DNA from: 66-474 sp040255405
GTDB taxonomy: Bacteria > Pseudomonadota > Gammaproteobacteria > Xanthomonadales > Rhodanobacteraceae
Assembly (NCBI GenBank): GCA_040255405.1
Contig: JBDZUX010000004.1
Location: 106,094 to 170,093, forward strand
Direction of reading: 5' to 3'
DNA length: 64,000 nucleotides
This document shows, one piece after another, positions 28,786 through 38,992 of this stretch (the first letter of the stretch is position 1; each line of letters begins with the position of its first letter). The notes under the pieces are model-generated. The model did no database searches, was not told the DNA's origin, and worked only from the letters and a program-made list of their open reading frames with translations. Position numbers and translations under genes: made by a program.

Positions 28786-29670
28786 TCAATGTTTCGCGGG
28801 CGTGGCACCGTTGCCGGCAGCGCCCGCATCGACTGCTTGCATGAACGAGGAACCCTTGTCCAGAACCACGATGGCACCGCCGCCGCTGAAGCTCTTGCGC
28901 CAGGTGTCGAGGCTGCTCCAGTAACGGAAAAACTGCGGGTCTTTCGCGGAAGCGGTGGCGTAGATTTTTGCGGCCTGAGCGTCGCCCTCGCCACGTACCG
29001 CCGCCGCCGCCTGATTGGCGGCCGCGAGCACCTGCTGGTCGCCGGCATCGCCCTCGGCACGGATGGCGGCCGCCGCGGCCTCGCCTTCGGCACGCACGGT
29101 GCCAGCCGCGGCCTGCGCTTCCGTGGTCATGCGCTTGTACACCGACGCGAGCGCCTCCTCCGGTGGCAACACGCGGCCAACCGCAACGTCCAGCACGGCG
29201 ATGCCGAGTTTCCGGCGAACCTGCGCGCCGACCTTGCCGCGCAACCGCGCCCCGACCGCACCATCGGTGGACAGCAGGCCCGACAAATCAGTGTTCGCGA
29301 CGTCCTTGCGCAACGCATCCCGGACCAGCGGCTCCATCAACTGGATGGCCTGCAGTTCGTCGCCGGCGGTCACCTTGTAATACAAGGCTGGATCGACGAT
29401 CTGCCAGCGCACGTGGAACCCGACCCGCACGAGCTGGCCGTCGCGCGTCTTGCAATCGCCGGGCTCGGCTTGCGTGGTGATTTCGCGGGTGTCGTACACC
29501 GAAATGTCCTGCACGAACGGCAGCTTGAAGTGCAAGCCGGGAGCGACCCCGGCCGCCTGCACCTCGCCGAAGCGCGACAACACCGCGGCGTGTCCTTCGC
29601 CGACGACATAGATGCCGTTGGCGCCGAGCAGCGCCAGCACGATGATCAAGACGGGAATGGCGTATCTCAT
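28786..29670 (-). CDS. hflC: membrane protease modulator HflC
   Basis: SPFH/prohibitin-family protein that with HflK forms a large membrane cage around FtsH and limits its proteolysis. The 294-residue product has an N-terminal membrane anchor (YAIPVLIIVLALLGANGIYVV), the SPFH domain with GLHFKLPFVQDISVYDTRE, and a long alanine-rich helix with AEGEAAAAAIRAEGDA. Its ATG overlaps the hflK stop (TGATG), showing coupled translation. Confidence 0.95.
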   Translation of the reverse strand: MRYAIPVLIIVLALLGANGIYVVGEGHAAVLSRFGEVQAAGVAPGLHFKLPFVQDISVYDTREITTQAEPGDCKTRDGQLVRVGFHVRWQIVDPALYYKVTAGDELQAIQLMEPLVRDALRKDVANTDLSGLLSTDGAVGARLRGKVGAQVRRKLGIAVLDVAVGRVLPPEEALASVYKRMTTEAQAAAGTVRAEGEAAAAAIRAEGDAGDQQVLAAANQAAAAVRGEGDAQAAKIYATASAKDPQFFRYWSSLDTWRKSFSGGGAIVVLDKGSSFMQAVDAGAAGNGATPAKH

Positions 29671-30821
29671 CAGTCCACCGCCTGCACGCCAGGGCCCGAT
29701 GTCACTGGTGTCACGACCGATGCCGGCGGCACGGGAACAGCCGATGAGGGCGACGCGCTGCTGGCCGCGCTTGCGGGCGTGCCACCCACGTCGGAATGCT
29801 GCGCAGGGAACTGCACGATCACGTCACCGGAACCGGTATTCACCACCACGCGATTGCGGGTCAGCACCGCCTGCATGGTGTCCAGCCACAAACGATGACG
29901 CGTGACCTGGGGCGCGGCCTGGTACTGCGGCAGGATGCGATCGAAACGCGCGACCGCGGCATCGGCGTCGGCGACTGTCTGGTGCCGGTACGCCTCGGCA
30001 TCGGCCTTGATCGAGGCCGCCTCGTTCTTGACCTCGACCTTGCGGCGCGCGACGTCGGCGTCGGCGCTGGTCTTCATGGTCTTGGCATCGTCGCGCGCCT
30101 TCGCGATCGCGTCGAAGGCCTGCTTCACGTCGGAGGGCACGCCGATGCTCTGGACATCGACGTCCGTGATCGCGGCGCCGAGCTTGTCCCTGGCGTCGGG
30201 CAGCGATGCGTGCAGGCGGGCGAGGACGTCCGCGCCGAACTTGTCGGTGTCGATGGGCCCCGCGGCGCAGGGCAGGCCGAGATTGTCGGTGAGGCATTGC
30301 ATCGCGTGCGTACCCGCGGCCGCGCGCACGGCGGAAGTCGCGGCGTTGCGGAGGACTTCCTCCGCATCGCGCGTGGCGTACAGGAACGCGCGCGCGTCGC
30401 TGACCTTGTAATGCACGTCGTAGTCGACCAGCACCAGTTGCCCATCGCTGGTGAGCACGCGCGCCTCGTCATTCACGGTGCGAACGCGGTCCACGTCGAC
30501 CTTCTGCACGTTGTCGATGGGCAGGGGCAGGTGCAGGTGCACGCCCGGCTGCAGCACGCGCTGGAAATGCCCGAACCGCAACAGCACCCCGACCTGCTGG
30601 CCGCCGATCGAGGTCCACCCGCCGATCACGAACCACAACACGATCAGCACCACGATCAAGGCCAGCACGCCCATCGGGCCGCGGCCGAACGGGCCGAGCC
30701 GGCGCCGCGCCTTGCGCAGCCATGCATCCAGATCGGGGCCGCCGCCCTGGCCGCCACCTTGGCCCCACGGCTCCCGGCCCTTGGGTTCGCGCGGTTTTTC
30801 GCCGGGTTCCTTCCAGGGCAT
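29670..30821 (-). CDS. hflK: membrane protease modulator HflK
   Basis: Partner of HflC in the FtsH-regulating complex, 383 residues. It has a glycine-rich cytoplasmic start (GQGGGQGGGPDLDAWLRKARR), one membrane segment at about 53-72 (LALIVVLIVLWFVIGGW), the SPFH domain with GVLLRFGHFQRVLQPGVHL, and a proline/serine-rich C-terminal tail. A cysteine pair (QCLTDNLGLPC) in the middle is unusual. No hfq or hflX is seen upstream; mazG precedes it on the same strand. Confidence 0.95.
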   Translation of the reverse strand: MPWKEPGEKPREPKGREPWGQGGGQGGGPDLDAWLRKARRRLGPFGRGPMGVLALIVVLIVLWFVIGGWTSIGGQQVGVLLRFGHFQRVLQPGVHLHLPLPIDNVQKVDVDRVRTVNDEARVLTSDGQLVLVDYDVHYKVSDARAFLYATRDAEEVLRNAATSAVRAAAGTHAMQCLTDNLGLPCAAGPIDTDKFGADVLARLHASLPDARDKLGAAITDVDVQSIGVPSDVKQAFDAIAKARDDAKTMKTSADADVARRKVEVKNEAASIKADAEAYRHQTVADADAAVARFDRILPQYQAAPQVTRHRLWLDTMQAVLTRNRVVVNTGSGDVIVQFPAQHSDVGGTPASAASSASPSSAVPVPPASVVTPVTSGPGVQAVD

Positions 30822-30978
30822 CTCGGTACAACCTCGGGGTCGCGGGGATGACGCGCCAAGATCAGGCGCAAACGCTGCATTCTAGCAGAGCAGTTCTGCC
30901 GCCCCGGGCGATGGCGGCTCAGGGGGAGGCACGATCCCGTGCGTCATCGCGGAACGCGAGCCAAGCCAGCGCGCGCTT

Positions 30979-31781
<803 letters not shown>

Positions 31782-31782
<1 letters not shown>

Positions 31783-32588
31783 CACGGGCGCAGCCCGAGC
31801 CGGGCGAGCCACTGCACCGAGCGGTCGCCGAGTGCGAGGAATTCCGGATTCAACAGCGAATCCTTGGTGTTGTAGCGAAGCGGTTCGCCCTCGAGATCGA
31901 GTACCGCGCCGCCGGCCTGTTCCAGCACACATTGCGCGGCCGCGGTATCCCACTCCGAAGTGGGCCCGAGCCGCAGGTAAAGATCGGCATCGGCGCGCGC
32001 GATCATGCAGAACTTGATCGACGATCCCACCGACACCAGCCGGTGGTAGCCGAGGTGCTCCAGCATCGCCAATTGCCGTTCGTTGCCGTGCGAACGGCTG
32101 CCAGCCACGATGGGAATCGAAGCCGCGGGCCGCGTCGTGATCGGCTGCGGCATCGCGCCAGGCGCGGTTTCGAGGAACGCACCGTCGCCCGCGACGCCGT
32201 AGTACAGCTCGCCGGTCACCGGCACCAGCACCACGCCGAGCACCGGCAGGTGGTTTTCGATCAAGGCGATGTTGACGGTGAATTCGCCGTTGCGCTTCAC
32301 GAATTCGCGGGTGCCATCCAGCGGATCGACCAGCCAATAGCGCTCCCAGGTCTGGCGCACGCTCCAGTCGAGGCTTTTGGATTCTTCCGACAGCACCGGA
32401 ATATCGGGTGTCAAATCCCGCAGGCCCTGCACGATCAACCGGTGCGAAGCCATGTCGGCGGCGGTCAGCGGCGAGTCGTCGCTTTTGGTTTCGACCGCGA
32501 AGCTGCCTGCGTAGACCTCCAGGATCGCCGCTCCCGCACGGCGGGCCAGCGCGCAACTCTCGTGTGCGATGCGATCGAGACTGCTCAT
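31782..32588 (-). CDS. cysQ: 3'(2'),5'-bisphosphate nucleotidase CysQ
   Basis: Removes the 3'-phosphate of PAP (a by-product of sulfate assimilation) and PAPS. The 268-residue inositol-monophosphatase-fold protein has metal motifs PVLSEESKSLDW, WLVDPLDGTREFVKRNGEF and GPTSEWDTAAAQCVLEQAGG. ATG at 32588; a longer upstream frame has no support. Coupled to mazG downstream by TGATG overlap. Confidence 0.95.
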
Positions 32589-32730
32589 GGGGCGCACCTT
32601 TCGACAATGCAAACATGCGGACTTGCCGCCGCGTTCCATGAAAGCTCGAACTTCCCCGCCCCCTGCCCAACTCCGCCGGGGTGCGGGCGTCCCCTTGACG
32701 CAAGGGGGCATCGTTGTCTGCTTCGAGCCG

Positions 32731-33291
32731 TCATGCCGTGGGGTGGAACCGTCCTTCCAGATATTCGCGTGCGATGAACAACGCGGCGATCGAGCGTCCT
32801 TCCGAGACGTCGTCGCGCGCCAGCAACCGGCTCAGGTCGGCAAGCTTCCAGGGCACCACTTCCAGCATTTCCGGCTCGTCGCCCGGCAACCGCTGCGGAT
32901 ACAGGTCTTGCGCAAGAATCACCTGTGCCTTGTGCGTCATGTAGGCCGGCAACAGCGAAAGCGTGGCCAGCGGCGTGAGCTTGCGCGCACCGAAACCGGC
33001 TTCTTCCTGCAACTCCCGATCGGCCGCCTGCAGTGGCGTTTCGCCCGGGTCGATGCGGCCCTTCACGAGGCCGAGTTCGTAGCGGTCCAGTCCCACGCAG
33101 TATTCGCGCACCAACAGCACGGTGTCGGGATCCTGCATCGGTACCACGAACACCGCGCCGAATCCCGACGCGCTCAACCGTTCGAAGGTGCGGCGCGCCC
33201 CGTTCGAAAATGCAAGGTCGACTTCCTCGATCCGCAGGAACCGGCTGTCGCGCGTCGCGCGTGTGGCGAGGATCTCGGGTGGCTTGGGCAT
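32731..33291 (-). CDS. nudE: ADP compounds hydrolase (Nudix), NudE type
   Basis: Nudix hydrolase of 186 residues predicted to cleave ADP-ribose, NADH, Ap3A and similar. The Nudix box is GRIDPGETPLQAADREL followed by QEEAGF, complete by the G-x5-E-x7-RE-x2-EE-x-G rule. Downstream features (LATLSLLPAYMTHKAQVILA) match the NudE subgroup. ATG at 33291. Neighbour order nudE-cysQ on one strand is typical for gammaproteobacteria. Confidence 0.9.
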   Translation of the reverse strand: MPKPPEILATRATRDSRFLRIEEVDLAFSNGARRTFERLSASGFGAVFVVPMQDPDTVLLVREYCVGLDRYELGLVKGRIDPGETPLQAADRELQEEAGFGARKLTPLATLSLLPAYMTHKAQVILAQDLYPQRLPGDEPEMLEVVPWKLADLSRLLARDDVSEGRSIAALFIAREYLEGRFHPTA

Positions 33292-33372
33292 CCAGCGATT
33301 GTAACGGCATGTCGAGGCGCGATGCCTCGAAAGGCTTCGGCTGGCAATGACGCCGCAGCCCTTGCACTGGTT

Positions 33373-33490
33373 GTCATTCCGGACGCGCGCAGCGCGATCC
33401 GGAATCGGTTTCGGTCCGGTCGGCCATGGCTGTTCCAAACCGATTCCGGGTTCGGCCTGCGATGAAGCGGCAGCCCGCCCCGGAATGGCC
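33373..33490. repeat. REP-like elements upstream of nudE
   Basis: GTCATTCCGGACGCGC with GCGCGATCCGGAATCGG (33373-33404), then AAACCGATTCCGGGTTCGG (33438-33457) and CCCCGGAATGGC. This gap (33292-33560) holds no gene. Same family as 28672 and 46889. Confidence 0.6.
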
Positions 33491-33560
33491 AGACTGCGCC
33501 GCAAGAGAGGCGGAGCCATGTGAATTCTGCCGTTGTGCCTGTTTCCAACGCCAAGGCGTG

Positions 33561-34451
33561 CTACGAGCTCGACGCGGGAGCAGGCACCGACGTGGCCGGC
33601 GCGGGTTTCGCGGCGGTCGACGCGGAGTTCGGCAAGGGCACCTTCTTGCCGGCCAGGGTTTCGGGGGGTGGCATCGACAGGCGGATGTCGTCGTCATTCG
33701 ACGGCGGCGGTTGCGGATCGTCGCCCTTGCACCCGGCGAACAACGCCAACGGCGACAACGCGCAATGCAACCGGATGCCACCCGGCAGACGCACCGACTT
33801 CTGCACCGTGGTTTTTTCGATCGCCTTGTCGACCGCGCGCCCGATCGTTTTCTGACCCAGGCTTTCCTTGTCGGGCGCCCAATCCCGGTTGAATCGCGTC
33901 GGCTTGTACGGCAGCGGCGACTTGCCGCCGGAAATCCGCGAACCCTCGATTTCCGGCGTGGTGTACGCCGGCGCGGGCTTGCCGGCGCCGCCGGGCGGCA
34001 GCCGGACCTGGCCATTGGATTCGTACAGCTGCAGCGGTGGACCTTGCACGCCTTCGAGCGTCGCACTGATCGCGCCTTTCGCGGGTGGCACGTAATGCAG
34101 ACGACGCGCCGGCGCGGTGGGCCGGCCCTGCAATGGCGGTGGCGGCACCAGCGACGGAGGCGGCGGCAATGCCGAACCCGACTCGATCAGGCTCACCGCG
34201 ATCACGCCGCTTTCGTCGCGGCTGTACGGCGTGGGTCGCAGGATCACGTACGCCACCCACCCCAGCAGCACGTGCGCGGCAATCACCAGCGCGATCAGCA
34301 GCCAGAGACTGCGCCGGTCGCGCGGCGGTTCCTTGCGCTGCGTCAGGCGCACCCACGGCAGGTCGGGGAGTTCGGCTGCTGCATCGCGCACGACGCCGCG
34401 ATCACGGGATTGCACCAGCTCCTCGATGTCCTGTCCTTCGTTGCGTGGCAT
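33561..34451 (-). CDS. proline-rich single-span inner-membrane protein, unknown
   Basis: A 296-residue protein I do not recognise. It has a charged cytoplasmic N-terminus (about 1-47, ending in RKEPPRDRRS), one membrane helix (LWLLIALVIAAHVLLGWVAYV), then a periplasmic part rich in proline with PPPPSLVPPPPL and a proline/alanine-rich C-terminus. The topology is TonB- or TolA-like, but no TonB C-terminal motif is seen. One internal segment (LSPLALFAGCKGDD) has a lone cysteine. Divergent from the EF-G-like gene. Confidence 0.65.
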   Translation of the reverse strand: MPRNEGQDIEELVQSRDRGVVRDAAAELPDLPWVRLTQRKEPPRDRRSLWLLIALVIAAHVLLGWVAYVILRPTPYSRDESGVIAVSLIESGSALPPPPSLVPPPPLQGRPTAPARRLHYVPPAKGAISATLEGVQGPPLQLYESNGQVRLPPGGAGKPAPAYTTPEIEGSRISGGKSPLPYKPTRFNRDWAPDKESLGQKTIGRAVDKAIEKTTVQKSVRLPGGIRLHCALSPLALFAGCKGDDPQPPPSNDDDIRLSMPPPETLAGKKVPLPNSASTAAKPAPATSVPAPASSS

Positions 34452-34633
34452 GCGGCCGGCCGATGAGCGCGCGTTGCGCGTGCGGAAGTTTAGGGGATGC
34501 GCCCATGGCAGCCCGTCGTGGGGCGGGTGGAGTTTCAGACCACCCCCGCCGCTGCAGGTTCCGCCGGCCCTTGACCCTGTCCGGTGATCGGCGCATGGTC
34601 TTGCGACCGCCGCCACCGGAAAGCGAGGTCAGC

Positions 34634-35939
34634 ATGAGCGCCTACTCCACCCGGGACATCCGCAACGTCGCCCTGACCGGGCACGCGGGCGCCGGCAAGA
34701 CCAGCTTGTTCGAAGCACTGCTGCACGCGGGCGGCGCGATCCAGACCGCGGGCGCGATCGAGCGCGGCAACACGGTGTCCGACTTCGACGATCAGGAGAA
34801 GGAACGCCAGCACTCCATCCATTCGGCAATCGCTTCGGTGGACACCTCGGGTTGCCACATCAACGTGATCGACACCGCGGGCTACGCGGATTTTCGCGGC
34901 CAAACCCTGTCCGCGCTCGCGGCCGTCGAAACCTGCGTAGTGGTCGTGAACGCCGCCAACGGCATCGAACACGGCACCCGCCGCATGATGCATTACGCGA
35001 AGGAACGCCGGCTCGCGCGCATGCTGGTGGTGAACCGGATCGACATGGACGACATCGACACCGGGGCACTGGTCGAAGCGCTGCGCACGGAGTTCGGCGC
35101 GGAATGCCTGCCGGTCAACCTGCCTGCCGAACACGGCGCCAAGGTGGTCGACTGTTTCTTCGCGCGCGACGGGACGAGCGACCTCGGCCCGGTAGCCGAC
35201 GCGCACCAGAGCATCGTCGACCAGGTGGTCGAAATCAACGAGCGCCTGATGGGCCGCTATCTGGAAGAAGGCGAGGACAGCCTCNNNNNNNNNNNNNNNN
35301 NNNNNNNNNNNNNNNNNNNNNNNNNNNNNNNNNNNNNNNNNNNNNNNNNNNNNNNNNNNNNNNNNNNNNNNNNNNNNNNNNNNNCCGCTGCCGCGCGGGG
35401 CAGGCTTCGAATTCAGCGACGAGAGCAAGGGCGGCGTGATCCCGAACCAGTTCATCCCCGCAATCGAGAAGGGCGTCCGCCAGGTGCTGGACCACGGCGC
35501 GATCGCGGGCTATCCGATGCAGGACGTCCGCGTGGTCGTGTACGACGGCAAGTACCACCCGGTCGATTCCAAGGAGGTCGCGTTCGTGTCGGCGGGCAGG
35601 AAGGCGTTCCTCGACGCGGTCGCGAAAGCCCGGCCGATCGTGCTGGAACCGATCGTCAACATGGACGTCAACGTGCCCGAGCAATACATGGGCGACGTGA
35701 CCGGCGCGCTCGCCTCCAAGCGCGCGCGCATCAACGGCACCGACGCGCTGCGCGGCGGCGTGCTGGTGATCAAGGCGCAGGCGCCGCTGGCCGAGGTGGT
35801 CGATTACCAGACCGAGCTTCGGTCATTGACCGGCGGCGAGGGCCGCTTCGCGATGGAGCTGTCGCACTACGATGCGGTGCCGCCACAGATCCAGAAACAG
35901 CTCACCGAAGCGTATCGACCCAAGCCCGAAGAAGATTGA
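34634..35939 (+). CDS. EF-G-like translation elongation factor, interrupted by an assembly gap
   Basis: GTPase of the elongation factor G superfamily, likely the second EF-G-type (FusA-like) protein rather than the str-operon fusA. The N-terminal G domain is present: GHAGAGKTSLFEALLHAGG, DFDDQEKERQHSIHSAI (variant switch I), NVIDTAGYADF and NRIDMDDID. Then 100 N interrupt it; after them domains IV and V continue (GGVIPNQFIPAIEKGV, VVYDGKYHPVDSKEVAF, ARINGTDALRGGVLVIKAQAP). The two parts are in different frames only because N length is arbitrary. About 400 residues are visible of an expected 690, so about 0.9 kb is missing. ATG 34634 follows GCGAGG. Confidence 0.8.
35285..35384. other. 100-base N run (assembly gap)
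   Basis: A run of exactly 100 N, the conventional placeholder for a gap of unknown size. It falls inside the EF-G-like gene, so that gene's middle domains (II, III and part of the G domain) are unseen. Confidence 0.99.
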
Positions 35940-35980
35940 TTCGCATTGTCCCCGCAGCACAAACCACCAGGAGAGCCGTC

Positions 35981-36538
35981 ATGACACTCGCTTCGCTGTG
36001 GTTGCCAATCCTGCTGTCTGCCGTGTTCGTGTTCATCGCAAGCGCGCTGATCAACATGTTGCTGAGGTTCTGGCACGCGCCGGACTATCGCAAGTTTTCA
36101 AACGAAGACGCGGTGCGCGCCGCGATCCGCGCCGGCAATCCGGAACCGGGCCAATACTCGATCCCGTGGTGTGAGCCGGACGCAATGAAGGATCCGGCGA
36201 TGCAGGAAAAGTTCGTGCAGGGTCCGGTCGGCATGGTGAACCTGCGGCGCGCAGGCCCGATGAACATGGGCGCGTACCTGGCGCAGTGGCTGCTGTTCTG
36301 CATCCTGGTTTCAGTGCTGTGCGCATTGATCGCGCTGGTGCTGCCGGCCGGTGCCGATCCGCACCGGGTTTTCCACACCACCGCATTGGCCGCGCTGGCA
36401 GGCTACGCGCTCAGCCTCATCCAGAATGCAATCTGGTTCGCGTGGCCATGGAAAAACGCATTCAAGTACATGCTCGACGGCCTCGCGTACGCGATCATCA
36501 CCGGCTTCACCTTCCTGTGGTTGTGGCCGGCGGCCTGA
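35981..36538 (+). CDS. small integral membrane protein, unknown
   Basis: A 185-residue protein with about four membrane segments: one at the N-terminus (WLPILLSAVFVFIASALINMLL), a soluble loop of about 65 residues (YRKFSNEDAVRAAIRAGNPE, VNLRRAGPMNMGAY), then three near the C-terminus (AQWLLFCILVSVLCALIALV, LAALAGYALSLIQNAIWFAW, AYAIITGFTFLWLWPAA). CCAGGAGA lies before the ATG. I do not recognise a function. It follows the EF-G-like gene by 41 bases. Confidence 0.75.
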   Translation: MTLASLWLPILLSAVFVFIASALINMLLRFWHAPDYRKFSNEDAVRAAIRAGNPEPGQYSIPWCEPDAMKDPAMQEKFVQGPVGMVNLRRAGPMNMGAYLAQWLLFCILVSVLCALIALVLPAGADPHRVFHTTALAALAGYALSLIQNAIWFAWPWKNAFKYMLDGLAYAIITGFTFLWLWPAA

Positions 36539-36565
36539 CAAAGCCGGCTCAACGGCGCCGGGCGA

Positions 36566-37546
36566 TCACTGCGTGCGTTCGCGAAAGCGGTCCGTTGCAC
36601 TGATGAGTTGGTGCACGTTGCCAGGTTCGAACGCCGAATGGCCGGCGTCGGGCACGATGCGCAGGTCGGCCTGCGGCCAGGCGCGATGCAGATCCCACGC
36701 GCTGCGTGCCGGGCATACCACGTCGTAGCGGCCCTGCACGATCACGGCCGGGATGCCGTGCAGGCGGTGCGCGTTGCGCAGCAGTTGGTCATCGTGTTCG
36801 AAGAAGCCGCGATTCACGAAGTAGTGGTTCTCGATGCCCGCGAACGCCAGCGCGAACTCGTCGCTCGCGCTGGCGGCGATGTAGCCTTCGTTCTGCAGCA
36901 GGAAGCTGGTCGAGGCTTCCCACACCGACCACGCGCGCGCCGCCGCGATCCTCACCGCGGGATCGCTGGAGGTGAGCCGCCGATGGTAGGCCGCGATCAT
37001 GTCATCGTGTTCGGCTTCCGGAATCGCGGCGAGGTATTTCTCCCATGCGTCCGGGTACAGCATGTCGCAGCCCTTCTGGTAGAACCACGCCAGTTCCGCG
37101 CGCCGCAGCATGAAGATGCCGCGCAGCACCAGTTCCGTAACGCGCTCGGGATGCGTTTCGGCATAGGCCAGTGCGAGCGTAGAACCCCAGGAACCGCCAA
37201 ATACCTGCCAGCGCCCGACCCGCAGGTGTTCGCGCAGGCGTTCGATGTCGGCGACCAGGTCCCACGTGGTGTTTTCGCGCAACTCGGCATGCGGCATCGA
37301 ACGTCCGCAACCGCGCTGATCGAACAACACGATGCGATAGACCCGCGGGTCGAAAAACCGCCGGCACTTGCTGTTGCAGCCTGCGCCGGGGCCGCCGTGC
37401 AGGAACACCACCGGCTTGCCGTGCGGATTGCCGCTCTGCTCGTAGTAGAGCGTGTGGAGCGGCGAAACCTGCAACCTCCCGCTGTCGAAGGGTTCGAGTT
37501 CCGGATACAGGCTTCGACGTTGGTCAAGCATATCCATTCGGGGCAT
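36566..37546 (-). CDS. pip: proline iminopeptidase (alpha/beta hydrolase, S33)
   Basis: Releases N-terminal proline from small peptides. The 326-residue protein has HGGPGAGCNSKCRRFFDP, the DQRGCGRSMPHAE oxyanion region, the nucleophile Ser in FGGSWGSTLALAYAE, and late catalytic Asp (QGRYDVVCP) and His (DAGHSAFEPG). ATG at 37546 gives MPRMDMLDQ; Met4 or Met6 are equally possible starts. Divergent from serA with only 67 bases between. Confidence 0.94.
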   Translation of the reverse strand: MPRMDMLDQRRSLYPELEPFDSGRLQVSPLHTLYYEQSGNPHGKPVVFLHGGPGAGCNSKCRRFFDPRVYRIVLFDQRGCGRSMPHAELRENTTWDLVADIERLREHLRVGRWQVFGGSWGSTLALAYAETHPERVTELVLRGIFMLRRAELAWFYQKGCDMLYPDAWEKYLAAIPEAEHDDMIAAYHRRLTSSDPAVRIAAARAWSVWEASTSFLLQNEGYIAASASDEFALAFAGIENHYFVNRGFFEHDDQLLRNAHRLHGIPAVIVQGRYDVVCPARSAWDLHRAWPQADLRIVPDAGHSAFEPGNVHQLISATDRFRERTQ

Positions 37547-37613
37547 TTCATCTGCAGTCGCAATCCCGCTAGCCTAGCAGCCCCACCACCCGAACACGAC
37601 GGCGCACGCCACG

Positions 37614-38846
37614 ATGAAGACCTCGTTCCCCAAGAAGGACATCAAGATTCTGCTGCTGGAAGGGATTCATCAGAGCGCCATCGAGGTTTTCCACGCGGCC
37701 GGGTATTCGTTGATCGAACACCACGACAAGGCACTGCCGCGTGCGGAGTTGTTCGACGCGGTCGCCGACGCGCACATCATCGGCCTGCGGTCGCGCACAC
37801 AGCTGGATGCCGAGGCGATTTCCCATGCGCGCCGCCTACTCGCCGTCGGCTGCTTCTGCATCGGCACCAACCAGGTGGATCTGCACCAGGCACGCGAGCG
37901 CGGCGCGCCGGTGTTCAACGCGCCCTACTCCAACACCCGCAGTGTTGCCGAACTGGTGGTCGCCGAAGCGATCCTGCTGATGCGGCGCGTGCCGGAGCGC
38001 AACGCCGAATGCCACCGCGGCGGCTGGGCAAAGTCCGCCGAGGGCAGCTACGAGGTCCGCGGCAAGACCCTCGGTATCGTCGGCTACGGCCACATCGGCA
38101 CGCAGGTGGGCGTGCTGGCCGAGTCGCTGGGCATGCACGTACTGTTCCACGACATCGAGGCCAAGCTGGCGCTGGGCAACGCCGCGACCGCGCAAAACCT
38201 GGACGACCTGCTGGCGCGATCGGACATCGTGACCCTGCACGTGCCGCAGACACCCGCCACCGCCGGCATGATCGGTGCGGAGGAAATCGCGCGGATGCGG
38301 CGTGGCGCGATGCTGATCAACGCCTCGCGCGGCAACGTGGTGGACATCGAAGCGCTGGCTGCGGCGCTGCACGAGCGGCGGCTCGCCGGCGCTGCGGTCG
38401 ACGTGTTTCCCGCGGAGCCGAAAAGCCGCGAGGAGGAATTCGTCTCGCCGCTGCGCGAATTCGACAACGCGTTGTTGACCCCGCACGTCGGCGGCAGCAC
38501 CCAGGAAGCGCAGCTCAACATCGGCACCGAGGTTGCCTCCAAGCTGGTGCGCTACAGCGACAACGGTTCCACCCTCTCGGCCGTGAATTTCCCTGAAGTC
38601 AGCCTGCCCGAAAACGTCGGCAGCCGCCGGTTGCTGCACATCCATCACAACGTTCCGGGCGTGCTGTCGCGCATCAACGAGGTGTTCTCGCAGGGCGGCA
38701 TCAACATCAACGGTCAATACCTGCAAACCGATGGTGACATCGGTTACGTGGTGATCGACGTGTCCGCGTCCGAGGAACAATCGGAAGGCTTGCGCGAGCA
38801 ACTCGCGGCCATCCCCGGAACCATGCGGACGCGGCTGCTGTATTGA
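37614..38846 (+). CDS. serA: D-3-phosphoglycerate dehydrogenase
   Basis: First enzyme of serine synthesis: oxidises 3-phosphoglycerate with NAD. The 410-residue protein is the E. coli-like type: NAD-binding GIVGYGHIGTQVGVLAESLG, active-site HVPQTPATAGMIG and LLTPHVGGSTQEAQLNIG, and a C-terminal ACT domain (HHNVPGVLSRINEVFSQGGI) through which serine inhibits the enzyme. ATG start. Confidence 0.96.
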   Translation: MKTSFPKKDIKILLLEGIHQSAIEVFHAAGYSLIEHHDKALPRAELFDAVADAHIIGLRSRTQLDAEAISHARRLLAVGCFCIGTNQVDLHQARERGAPVFNAPYSNTRSVAELVVAEAILLMRRVPERNAECHRGGWAKSAEGSYEVRGKTLGIVGYGHIGTQVGVLAESLGMHVLFHDIEAKLALGNAATAQNLDDLLARSDIVTLHVPQTPATAGMIGAEEIARMRRGAMLINASRGNVVDIEALAAALHERRLAGAAVDVFPAEPKSREEEFVSPLREFDNALLTPHVGGSTQEAQLNIGTEVASKLVRYSDNGSTLSAVNFPEVSLPENVGSRRLLHIHHNVPGVLSRINEVFSQGGININGQYLQTDGDIGYVVIDVSASEEQSEGLREQLAAIPGTMRTRLLY

Positions 38847-38992
38847 TCCGCGGGCCACGGGTTGCGCGATGATCCTTGCGCCGGCCGCATGCGAACCCCA
38901 TTGCGGGCGAGCCAAGGTTGGGCTGACCCGGCTTCATCGGGGAAGCCCAAGAGTTTCTGGCGGCAAGGCCAACAACAAAACGGGCCCCAAGG

